Shown here: positions 1 to 14,400 of the stretch, piece by piece
Numbering within the stretch: position 1 is the first letter of the stretch
Layout of the letters: every line of letters starts with the position of its first letter
Program-made: the position numbers and the translations under genes
From: Pelargonium cotyledonis
Taxonomy: Eukaryota > Streptophyta > Magnoliopsida > Geraniales > Geraniaceae
Assembly (NCBI GenBank): GCA_036897625.1
Contig: JAYMTA010001406.1
Location: 1-20,145 of the forward strand
Direction: 5' to 3'
DNA length: 20,145 bases
The notes under the pieces: generated by a model
Database searches by the model: none
The model's input: only the letters and a program-made list of their open reading frames with translations
What the model was told of the DNA's origin: nothing

Positions 1-419
1 CATGTCCTTACATACAAAGAGTAGCATTTGAAACATGTATTAGCATTTAAAGTTGCTTCTTAATTTGAGTGACACATTTCTATAAATTTGAGAAAAAGAC
101 GAGAACAAGATGGTAATTTTAGTTATTTATATTTTTAAAAATATTTTTTTATTGTCACATCAATACTATTTAACAAAATCTGTTAAAAAATTGACGGTAA
201 AAATCATGACGAAATAAAACTTTTATTTTTGAACTATCACGAAACAACTTAAAATTTATACACTATTTGTGAACAAATTGAATAGTTTAGAACTACTGTT
301 ATGTTTTTCCTCAAAAAAACAAAAAAAATCTAGGGATGGATAGGTTTGTGGTGTTTTGACAAAGGCACAAAAGGTGAAATTTTTGAGATCAGAAGCTTGT
401 TTTCAGAGCTGGGTTTGTG
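1..419 (+). other. 5' flank and leader of the first gene
   Basis: AT-rich non-coding sequence. No TATA box stands out. Positions 305-330 are very A-rich. In the frame of the ATG at 420 there is an upstream stop at 384-386 and no earlier ATG after it, so 420 is the first usable start of that frame. Nothing else recognisable is present. Confidence 0.5.
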
Positions 420-3400
420 ATGAATATGGTGAAGCTTTGTTCTATGGTTTCTATTGGGAACCCATCTGGGTTTGTTCTCCACCAAGAACAGGGAATTAGC
501 AGAGTCATCAAGGTATTGTTCAAGTCATCATCTCTATTCATTGAGTTTTTTTTTTCCCGGAAAAAAACTGTAAATTTGTTTGGTCAGTGAGAAAATGTTG
601 TGAACTTTAGTGGTTTCTGAAAAGAGATGGCAACTTTAACTGGGTTTTTCCAGGGAACGAGTGGAGTAATCAAGGTAATGTTCAAGTCAGCATCTTTATT
701 GATTGAGTGTTTTTTTTGGGTCTGGTGATTTGGGTTGTGGAAAAATGGTTGTAAATTTAGTTGGGTTGTCAATAACTGCTGCAATTTTGATTGGTTTATG
801 GGAAAAAGGTAGTAACTTTAACTGGGTTTGCCATGGAATAAGTAGAGTAATCAAGGTAAAGTTCAAGTCAGCATCTTTGTGAATTGAGTTTTTTTTTTTT
901 TTTTGGGTCTGGTGTTTTTGGTTCTGGAAAAAAGGTTGTGAGTTTTATTGGGTCCTGAGAAAATGTTATAAATTGAATTGGGTTGTGACTTGTGAGTAAC
1001 TGTTGTAATTTCAATTGGGTTCTGGGAAAAAGATGGTAACTTTGACAGCAAAATATGTATTTGATGGTGAGTTGTGCTGCTGATATATGTTTCAAGCCTA
1101 CCCAGTTAGTGCAATCTATGTTATGTGCTAATCTTCCTAATAGGTTATTTGGTTTTGGACTTCCAAGTTCTGATAATTGGGTTGTTTTGTTTTGTTTAGT
1201 CCTCTCAACCGTCCGAGTGATATGATCTGCTGGCCATTAGAATTGAATGTTGTTCGATTTTCAGATTGGTCGGTTATGATTTCTTAGATCGTTAGTGAGC
1301 TTGGTTGTGTTGTTATGCATTAATGCTTTTCAAGTTCAACAGATTTTTGGGTAATACACCAACTTACGTGAGTTATATAATATAATCTGCTACAAATAAT
1401 AAGAATAGATGTTTGTTCAGTTATGATTTCTCGGGCTTGGTAGTGAGCTCGGTCGTGTTGTTATGCTGATCAAGGTCAGCAGATTTTTGGGTAATATCCT
1501 AATTGATGTGATGTTTCTCGATTGTTTATGTTTACTTATTCTCTAAGCCTTTGTAAATCTGCTAGACATAAAAGGTTGATTATTTTTTAGATAGATCGTT
1601 TATCATTTCTTAGGCTGGTAGCTAGCTCGGTCGTGTATGGATTCTGTTAAACGATGAATGTCATTTTACTTTTTTGTTGATACAGGATATTGTACCTCTT
1701 CTACCAGGTTCGGGAGTTGGGCAAGATACGACAAGGTCAGGCTCCTCCTCCCTTTATCTGAGGCCACATCAATTGGAGGAGTCATGGAAACCCGTAAGTG
1801 GGTTGTTGGAGCCTAACAAATCTGTCAAGATCGAGTCAACAGTTACAAGGCCTGTGCTCACTGATGTGCAAGGTTTGATATTTACTCTTTCTTATGTTGA
1901 ATTTTCACACTACTATTCCCAGTAATACCTAGGAATATTCTCTTTTTATTTTTATTTTTTTTATGTCAGTGAGGCGTTGTCTTGAAACTAACCAAACTAG
2001 CGGAGAAAAATGAAAACTTGACTTCTCTTTGCATTTTCTTCTGTGTCTTAAAGAAGCTGTCAATTGGAATCACGATTGAATTTGAGTCTAATTGGCGACG
2101 CATTAATATTACAGGATCGTGTTTTCTAACACTCCATGTTCCATTTATTGTTGTAAAAATCTTGTGTAATCTCATTTGCCCTATAATACAGTTCAAGATG
2201 CTCCCCTGAGCTCCATGCTTTTCAGTTATGGAATTGCCGAGAAATGCACGAGGCATGACAAACTCTTGCAGTTGCTGATGTCGGGATCAAGTGAAGTAGA
2301 TAAAGAAGGATTAGATTTGTCATTGCTCTCCGAATTAATGGGGCTTCAAATGGTTACGAGTGATGTGCATCAATTACTATTTGTTCCTCCTCTGAATGGC
2401 CCTATCAGCGAGCATTGCGCCCAAAAGCCTCTTGTAGATTTCGTGGGCGATTTGGGCCTCGGTGCAAAAATTACGGTTCAACCAGATGGTCGAGTCTTGC
2501 TTACTGGAACCGGGAGTGAAATGAAGGACTTGCTCTCCCTCGTTGCTGAGTTTTACTCGTCAAAGGACTTCACGTTGTGCAGAAAGCAGTCATTGCTGGT
2601 GCCAGCCTTTAAAAGGTATTGATAACTGTACGAGGTTTTATATTAATCAAGATGATTTGCATTACGAACATGTTTTGCATCTAAATCCGTTGCTAAATGC
2701 ATAGTAAGTTAGTTTTGAACTCGTGATGCTTGATCTTGTTCCTTGTTTGTTCTATTTTTGTACATTACTATATTTATCGTTGTTAGATGTCAGAAAAATT
2801 ATCAAAATGGTCTATGAACTATTAGGACTTGACCAATCTGATTCCTAAACTAATTTTATGCCAAAAGTCGGGAACCATTTTGGTCGATTTTCAATAGTTA
2901 GGGAACCATTTTGGTAGTTTTTCCTTAGATGTCACTGCTTAAAATGAAATTCTTCAACCAGCTTACACTGTTTATCAATATTGAACATGCCATTCATTTT
3001 CATTTTGGTCGGTTTTCAAAAGCTGTGGGACCATTTTGAAAATTGGCCGTGTTTTGAGAGTTCATGGACCATTTTGGTTGTTTTTCTCATACATGCTTAA
3101 ATTGAAATTCTTCATCCAACTTAAATAGTTTATTAATATTGAGCATAACATTCATTTATTTTCATTTTGGTCGGTTCTCAATAGTCGGAGGACCATTTTG
3201 GCACCAAATTGGTCAGGTTCCGTGATAGTAATTCATTTTGGTAGTTCTTACTGTCTTTCATTTCCTATATGCTTCAACTATTTGTTACATTCTCTGACCC
3301 TGCAATTATTCTGTGAACAGTCTGGATGGCAATGAAACCCGGGCCGTTGCTGATGTGTCATCTTTGAAGCTTGAAGCTCTCACAGTTGCTCCATTGAAGA

Positions 3401-4621
3401 GGTATCTAATATGCGGTTTTTTCCAAAGAAAGTTCATTGTGCTCACGTTTAACATTATTTTTCCTCTCTCTATAGATATTGTGTTGCGTTTTCATCTTTT
3501 GAATTCAGCATAAAATACCAAACAAAATGGCAAGAAAGCAATAAGCACGATCCACCTATAAACAAAATGGCAGACATGACACAAAATAAGCATGTACGGG
3601 CTCACTAATTTTGTAATCATGCCCTGTACTTGTTAAGGCTCAATGACGTGTGTACACACAACACACCCGAGATTTCCAACCCTCACACCTGGTTATAATA
3701 GTAAATAAACCGAAAAAACCTCTAACTGGTCTCATTGTTTATATGATTCTTGTATGTTAGTTAACATATTTATGTTAAATCGGTTAAAATTTGTGATATT
3801 TAGTTGTGTTGGGTCGTGTCAAACGTGTTGGTCTAGTCGTGGCCGACCCATTTAGTTATATGTGTCATGTTCGTGTTGCGTGACTATAAATGTGTCATGT
3901 TTGTGTTTAACATTTGAGCACGATTACTGAATGTGTCGTGCTTGTGTTGATCCTTATAGGTGACAGTGTTGTATTCAACCTTAAACACAACACGAACACA
4001 ACACACACGCACGAATTGCCATCTCAGCGAGAATAGCTTACAAGTGCAAGTGTAGAATTTTAATACCTTGCTAGTATCATGTTTACGGTTTCATTTATTC
4101 TTATGTGCGTTTTTGACAGCCCTGAGAAGATCAAGCTCAATCCGTCCCAAAAGAACAAAAAGAAGGTTAGGAAAATAGGCAAAGAGCGGTATCTGTACAA
4201 AAAGAACAGCTTCCACGCTTGCGAGAGCCTGTTGTCCCTATTGGTTCTCGACATGAAGCGTCACGGGAAAGCAACAATCCTGAAGTCAGGCCCCGAACTT
4301 CCCGAGCTCCTGGCTCAGATCTCTGCTGGCATTGCCGGGACTGGCATAGCAGTTTTGTTTTCCATCATCTGCAGCTTAGCTCGTGGGAGCGTACCTTTCT
4401 CCACGTCCAAGCTCTTCAATGCTGGCTTCGGGGTTGGACTCATTTGGCTTGCATGGGCGGTGAATGGACTGAGGAACACAATCGTATTATGCATCAGCAA
4501 GAACTCGAGTAAGTTGGGCGTGAAAGACGAGGAGATGATGGAGAAGGTGGGTAAATGTGTGAAAGAGGTGCATTTTCGAGCTGCTACGCTTATGGCCCTT
4601 GCAATGATGAAACTTGCATGA
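420..4621 (+). CDS. plant protein of unknown function, two C-terminal membrane segments (5 exons, 428 aa)
   Basis: Exons are 420-512, 1686-1872, 2192-2615, 3321-3401 and 4120-4621. All introns are GT-AG, phases agree, and the total is 1287 nt. I do not recognise a named domain. Residues 1-93 are low in conserved features. Exon 3 (94-235) is hydrophilic with leucine-rich stretches and a DLGLGAKITVQPDGRVLL segment. Residues 263-290 are strongly basic (KNKKKVRKIGKERYLYKKN). Two hydrophobic segments follow, about 329-349 and 364-387, the first rich in Gly/Ala, so membrane anchoring near the C-terminus is inferred. The tail ends AMMKLA. The gene is convergent with mitochondrial EF-Tu. From memory and unchecked, an uncharacterised gene also neighbours mitochondrial EF-Tu in Arabidopsis (At4g02920 beside At4g02930), which would fit conserved gene order. 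Exon structure is well supported from exon 2 onward; exon 1 rests on splice signals and frame. A possible 21-nt extra exon lies at 654-674. Confidence 0.82.
492..1048 (+). repeat. three-copy tandem repeat spanning the exon 1 end, its donor, and the start of intron 1
   Basis: Units of about 160-210 bp begin at 492, 654 and 835. Each starts with a 21-nt coding-like block ending ATCAAG followed by GT (donors at 513, 675 and 856). Each continues with TTCAAGTCA, CATCT and ATTGAG followed by a T-run, then a G/T-rich stretch containing GGGTT and GGAAAAA words and a closing AACTTTAACTGGGTTT-type block. The third unit ends near 1048 with GGTAACTTTGACAG. The units have diverged by substitutions and small indels. 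Confidence 0.85.
654..674 (+). other. candidate 21-nt in-frame cassette microexon
   Basis: The block is preceded by a U-rich acceptor (GGGTTTTTCCAG ending at 653) and followed by GTAATG. It reads G-T-S-G-V-I-K, a near copy of the last seven residues of exon 1 (G-I-S-R-V-I-K, 492-512). Exon 1 ends in phase 0 and exon 2 begins in phase 0, so inclusion would add seven residues without a frameshift. The implied upstream intron (513-653) would be 141 nt, ordinary for plants. Use of this exon is inferred, not shown. Confidence 0.45.
1264..1650 (+). repeat. second tandem repeat in intron 1 of the first gene (three diverged copies)
   Basis: Copies are recognisable at about 1272, 1419 and 1597 by TTATGATTTCTTAG or close variants, then GTAGTGAGCTCGGTCGTG-like blocks. 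Copies one and two also share CAGATTTTTGGGTAATA further on. Spacing is about 147 and 178 bp. The third copy is truncated just before the exon 2 acceptor at 1685. Confidence 0.7.
1873..2191 (+). other. intron 2 of the first gene
   Basis: Unremarkable 319-nt intron. An open stretch on each strand here has no protein-like composition and crosses the splice acceptor. I see no repeat or gene in it. Confidence 0.7.
2801..3242. mobile_element. possible MITE-like element with degenerate inverted ends, intron 3 of the first gene
   Basis: The left end (2801-2838, ATCAAAATGG... GACTTGACCAAT) and the reverse complement of the right end (3203-3242, ACCAAAATG... ACCTGACCAATTTGG) align with mismatches over about 38 bp. 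Inside, a block starting CTTAAAATGAAATTCTTC at 2938 recurs at 3096, a 158-bp period, and the words CATTTTGGTCGG and GGACCATTTTGG appear repeatedly. No coding capacity is seen. No target duplication was established, so assignment as a transposon is tentative. Confidence 0.45.
3795..4027. mobile_element. fragment of hAT-like MITE, intron 4 of the first gene
   Basis: The region is rich in GTGTCATGTTCGTGTTGC-like and ACACAACACGAACACAAC-like words. It ends with CACGAATTGCCATCTCAG (4010-4027), matching the right inverted end AATTGCCAGCTCTA of the elements at 12036, 16522 and 17428 in 11 of 14 positions. The matching left end is not visible, so this is probably a truncated copy. Upstream, 3402-3794 is intron sequence with one TGTGTACACACAACACAC tract and nothing else recognised. 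Confidence 0.55.
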
Positions 4622-4686
4622 ACTTTGCAACGAGGTAGAGGAGCTTTCGTGGAATGAATTGTGCATAATTCTGAATTCCAAAAGGC

Positions 4687-4707
4687 TTGTTGTTGTTGTT
4701 GTTGTTG
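4687..4707 (+). repeat. (TTG)7 microsatellite
   Basis: Seven perfect TTG units lie in the expected 3' untranslated region of the first gene, followed by an alternating ATATATACATGTATACAC stretch. Likely length-polymorphic. Confidence 0.9.
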
Positions 4708-4839
4708 ATATATACATGTATACACAATACTGAATCTAGAAGAGACCTAGAATAGTGTTTTTTTTTTCTTTTCCTTTTTGGCAATAGAAATACAGATTCT
4801 ATTATTAATTTTAGTGAAATTTATGTGTGCCTTGAGTTT

Positions 4840-4882
4840 GTGCACTCTAGTGTTCTCCTGCAAAAAGAACACTTGAGTGCAC
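4840..4882. other. 17-bp inverted repeat with 9-nt loop
   Basis: GTGCACTCTAGTGTTCT (4840-4856) pairs with AGAACACTTGAGTGCAC (4866-4882) with one mismatch, across a nine-base loop (CCTGCAAAA). Two further T-A pairs extend the stem outward. The hairpin lies between two convergent genes and would form in either transcript. It could be a 3'-end structure or the relic of a small element; the sequence alone does not decide. Confidence 0.75.
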
Positions 4883-5667
4883 AATTTATTCTATTTAACT
4901 TTTGGTTCGAAAGTGTGATGTCATGTCAACAAACGCGCACAAACATTAGCATACTAAAAAGCGCCGCGAAAAGGTCCATCCCATATGGTATCATTTTTCC
5001 TGTTCTTTCCTTGATCAAACAAGGTCTCAGAAATTGATAGCAAGACTTTCGGAGTGTATTGAATTGAAAGAGATTTTCCCGTATGTCAAATACAACCCCA
5101 AAAAGAGATCCGATTTTTAGCTTCTATACGCGTTTTCTTAATTCCTTGTTTCTTTTCATTTCGTAAAACCCAAAAGGTGAAACGATCTATAAAGTGGCTG
5201 AGTTTAGACCCGCAACTCACATTGTTATTCTACGGGAAATTCGCATCCCAACCCGTAACCCAAAAAACCAGACTTGCAGTTGCGAGCAGAAAAGAATTGC
5301 CTACTCTACTTCTCGATGCACAAAACTCGTAAAAATGTGGAATACAAGAAATGACAATAATTCAAAAATCATATAGCAGAAAGCAATATAGATATACAAC
5401 TTTCATTCTGTTTGACATATCAATTATTTTGATAAACAGTAAATGGAACAATTGTCTTGAGAGCAACAAGACCAAGAGTAAACTAGTAATGAACAAATAG
5501 CACAGCTAAAGATCAGTGACCTTTCAATTTAACTCAAGTCTCTTGAATAAAACTTTGGAAAAATTGTTGCACCAAATGTGACTAAATTACGTAAATTAAC
5601 TACCTGAATGCAATGTATTTCCCGGAAAGGTGACAGTTTACAGTTTGGCCTCGTATTTTCGGTCTTC

Positions 5668-10439
<4,772 letters not shown>

Positions 10440-11481
10440 TGAATCGGAGACGACGACGACGAGCTTCACAGTATCAGATGTGGCTGTGGGTTTTGTGAGC
10501 TCTGTGAGGGTTTTAGAGAAAAGCTTGTGTGTTCTGTGGATCGTGATTTTGTACCCGACCCGATGATGTTGGTTAAGCCCACCCGATCCGTTTACAATCC
10601 ATTATCCTCTCAAAAGGTCTTGTTTGGATCGTCTACTTCGAATGTGTATCGAGTAAAATGTTCGTGGAGGTGGCAATTCAATTATTACATTTATTTATTT
10701 TTCTTTAAACAAGCATATCAACCGAGGCTCAAACCCGAGACCTCTAGACGAGCAAAGAGTTCTCATTGTCGGGTTTAACTATTGTCTGCGTTGTAGGTTT
10801 GGAGGGTCATCAAATGCAACATTCATTCAAGGGTGGTGATTACATGTACAACTTATTGTTGTCAGGAAGTGGAGATAATTGTTGATGATATCAACGTTTT
10901 GCTTAATCTAGATTCAGAATCGTGACTTTTCATAATTATAGGAAAAGTGAATAAGCTTATAAATATGGCGAGGTTTGGATTTCTGAACGGTTATCTACTG
11001 TAGATTTCCGGTGATGCCCTAGGTAGGCTCATAGTTTCTTCTTTCTTCTCTCATTTGTGAGAAAATAGTAATTTAGTCGGACCTACTTTTGAGTGAACAG
11101 AACACATAAAAACACGGGTCGAGTTTCGGGTACCCTCGGACTCAAGTCCAAATTGTTAGCTTTGCTTGTGAGGCCCATAGTGAGGACAGAATCATCTGCA
11201 TGCAAGCCTACGAATCTAAAGCTGTGACCTTTCACGTCATTGCACTTCACGAGGTATTCGATTCTGGGTCATTCGTCTCACATCGATCTTCACATCAAAT
11301 TCTCTTATCATTTTCCGGGAAAATTATTCCCCGCAATTTTCTCGCAGTTTCTTTCCCGGGAACCTCCAGCTCTTTCAGTTTACAAACAAAACCACAATTC
11401 ACTTGTTCCAATTTCACTGTCTGTTTCGATGCATGAGGAGGATTGTTGAGCACGGAGCTTGATTTAGGGTTTTTTTCGAAG
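10440..11481. promoter_or_regulatory. divergent promoter region between EF-Tu and SP1
   Basis: The two start codons are 1042 bp apart and face away from each other, so both promoters lie here. Visible candidates are AGCCCA at 10576-10581 (TGGGCT on the EF-Tu strand) and GGCCCA at 11172-11177 (TGGGCC on the minus strand). These resemble site II elements, which TCP factors bind in many plant genes for organelle and translation proteins. TTTAGGGTTT at 11463-11472 resembles a telo-box. A (GAC)4 tract lies in the EF-Tu leader near 10449-10460. No clear TATA box was found. The regulatory roles are inferred from motifs only. Confidence 0.5.
11429..11462 (+). promoter_or_regulatory. two overlapping short uORFs in the SP1 leader
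   Basis: The ATG at 11429 reads M-H-E-E-D-C-stop (ends 11449). The ATG at 11433 reads M-R-R-I-V-E-H-G-A-stop (ends 11462). The main ATG follows at 11482. If transcription starts upstream of 11429, both would precede the main frame and could lower translation or allow reinitiation. The transcription start is not known from the sequence. Confidence 0.45.
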
Positions 11482-14400
11482 ATGCTTCCGATTCCTTGGG
11501 GCGGGCTCAGTTGCTGCCTCAGCGCAGCCGCGCTTTATGTCCTTGGGAGGAGTAGTGGCAGGTTGATCAGAAACTCATCACTGTAGATTATACTGAGCTG
11601 AGCGAAAATTTGCAGAATTTTTCGTGTTGAGCTGTGTTTGATTCGATATTGCCTGTTGTTTTTGTTGGTTGGTGCAGAGATGCTGAGGTGCTCAAGACTG
11701 TCGCGCGGGTTGATGAGCTTAAGGAATTGGGTATGCAGCTTAATTTGTAATTTGGACAGTAAAGTTCATTTATTGACCACCCTTTTGTTTTAGTTGTGAA
11801 GTTTTGAGATTGAATGAAAATGGAAGTTTATTTTTCGCATTATGGGTTTTCATGTCCTAGGAGTTTTAGTGGTGGATTCATGTAGCTGATCTGAGCTGAC
11901 CCCGATTTCGTATGGGAAATGACTTGATTCTGGTTGTTGCTCTAGTGTAGTTTTGGGGTTTTCTATTTGTACTTGTGATTCTGTACTGGCCATTATTGTT
12001 CTACTGATTTTTATATGAATTTGTGGGACTTTCAATACAGCTTTCAATTTGATTCATGACCCGTTGAATCACTCGTCACAAATTTAAGGGCTTTGGGTTC
12101 AGCTTAATTGTGTCCGTGCTCATGTTGTTTTCCTGTCATACCCGCCGTATAATCCATTAAGTGACTCATTAAAGGATAAAAAAGTACTTCCTTAAAAGTG
12201 TCATGTCAATAGTGGCCTGGCCCTATATAAATCAAATAGGTTGATTGTGCCGGGTCAGTCCGCTCATGAATAGTTCTTGTTCATGTCATGTAACTCAGCC
12301 CGTGTAATAAATGAATCGTTATTGGGTTGACCCTTTTAACAAATACTTAACTTTCAACATGAACATGACCAATGAACACGAATTGCCATCACTACTACCA
12401 ACCTGCAGCCTATATTGGCGAAAGGTGGCTAAACTGAATTGATTGCCCACATGAAATGAAAGTGTATGATGCAGACTGGATAACAACTGGGAACTTTTTA
12501 GTCCATTTACTATATCAATACTCAACAAAAAGTGTTCAATTGTGTGTTTGGTTCGATTTTCATTGTTTGGGATTGTTGATCCTAAGTACGCATACAAGCT
12601 GTTTAGGTACAAATGTGAGATGATTAGTAGTGTTCTATGTAAATAACTCTTGGCATTATTATTAGTCGTCACCTCTAACAAACTTGATATGCATCAACCA
12701 CAATCCTTTTGATAGTGATGAGAGGGTGCATAACTAGTGTCAGTTGAAGTTCATAAAATCGTGCAGTGATGCTCATGTTGCAAAGTTTATAGGCTATTAA
12801 GTCATGACACTTACATAGAATTTGATTCAAAATGAATTAAGTGGCTGCTGTCGTTATTCACCTTTCAGCACAGTTGCTAGAAGAAGAATGTAAAGTCTTA
12901 CCCTTAGTTGTTGCGGTTTCTGGAAGAGTTGGTTCTAAAGAACCGATCAGTTGCGAGTATAGTGGTCTGCGAGGTGTAATAGTGGAGCAAACGGTATATA
13001 CATACCATTTCAAAGAGCTTTAGTTACATCAAACTTATCTTTCACTTTGCTTATATAATTATTTTGAATGTTGATATGTTCTTCAGGCAGAACAACATTT
13101 TTTGAAGCACAATGATGCTGGTTCGTGGATACAGGATTCTGCCTTAATACTATCTATGAGCAAGGAAGTTCCCTGGTATTTGGTAGGTTCAATATATTGT
13201 TAAGACAGTAACAAGTGAAGTTGTGAAGTATAATATTTGAAATCAGGTTAAGTGATTATTGGTCTGCTTAGGATGATGGGACTAGTCGCGTGCGTGTAAT
13301 GGGCGCTCGAGGTGCCACAGGATTTGCGCTGACAGTTGGAAGTGAAGTTTTTGAGGAGTCTGGAACCACAGAATATTTCCAAGGCCTTAAGGTTTGCGTT
13401 GTTTTTCTATCTGACTATTTATTTAAGAAAAACAGACATTTTTATCTTAAGCTTAGATTATTGTTTTGCATTATTTTTTTATTATTTGTTGCTTTTGCAT
13501 TATAGATGCTTGGAGTGAAGCATATTGAACGTGTACTTCCAACTGGTGCTTCTTTGACGGTTGTGGGTGAGGTATGTTATACTTTAACTAATCAGAACTT
13601 GTATGTATTTGTCTGTGACTATTATCACTTAAACTTCAATAAACCGGAATTCTGCATATTTGTCTGCGACTGTCATTGGCTTGTTGCACAAATGATGAAA
13701 ACCATCCAGAAAAAGAAAATGGTTTTCTGATATTAGCTAGCAATGATTGTCATAATTGTGGTGTCTGCATTTGGGCTTAATTTATATAAACATTTAATTA
13801 TATGCAATGTCAATTTATGAGTGAGTTTTATTTCTTGAAAACTTTCAGTATATATGTAAGCATGCTTTGGCATTAAATTATAGTTTTAGTATTTGCGAGT
13901 TGATTGCTAAAGACAGTTTGATTGGTTTCATAGATTAGAAGATTCATATAGTGTTTTCCTTATCGCGAGAAACATTAAGCATCTTTCTTTTTTAGAATGG
14001 TGAAGAAGTGTTTGATTATTACTAGGAGTACATTCTTTTGTGTTTGTTTTGTTCCGAATCTTTTTTTATTTTTTGGTGTGGAAAAAAGAAGAAAAAAAAA
14101 GTAGATGAGAATTTGATATACAAGATCATTCAAGTAAACCCTTCCAACTTGTTATTGGTCAAATGTGATTGGCCTTTAAGTATGCACTGTTCCCTTAGTC
14201 ATTTGTTGGCAATTTTGTATAATTGTTTGTTAAATTTATATTTAGGCTGTCAAAGATGATATTGGAACCATACGGATCCAGCGACCCCATAAAGGGCCAT
14301 TTTATGTCTCTCCGAGAACTCTTGACCAACTCATTGCATACCTCGGGAAGTGGGCAAGGTTGTTTATATTATTATTGCTGTTGGTATTTGCATATGTGGC

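Larger units (their letters stand above)
4622..5667. other. convergent intergenic region, 3' ends of the first gene and EF-Tu
   Basis: The region holds both 3' untranslated ends. No canonical AATAAA clearly assigns either poly(A) site. Landmarks are the (TTG)7 tract at 4687-4707, a T-run near 4759-4767, and the hairpin at 4840-4882. The stretch 5177-5332 is open for 52 codons on the plus strand, but I do not recognise its translation and it has no start ATG. Confidence 0.6.

Noticed and set aside
584..1095. Minus-strand open frames over the intron 1 repeats of the first gene
   Set aside because: They exist because the tandem units lack stops on that strand. Composition is low-complexity (Gln, Thr, Lys runs) and they overlap a better-supported plus-strand gene.
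4315..4784. Minus-strand open frames opposite exon 5 of the first gene
   Set aside because: These are shadows of the coding exon and the (TTG)7 tract.
5177..5332. 52-codon open stretch on the plus strand in the convergent intergenic region
   Set aside because: It has no start ATG and no recognisable family, and no splice signals join it to either neighbour convincingly. Probably chance.
11200..11449. Two open frames of about 70-78 residues upstream of SP1
   Set aside because: They lack a recognisable product and lie in the SP1 leader or promoter. Only the last ATGs (11429 and 11433) matter, as possible uORFs.
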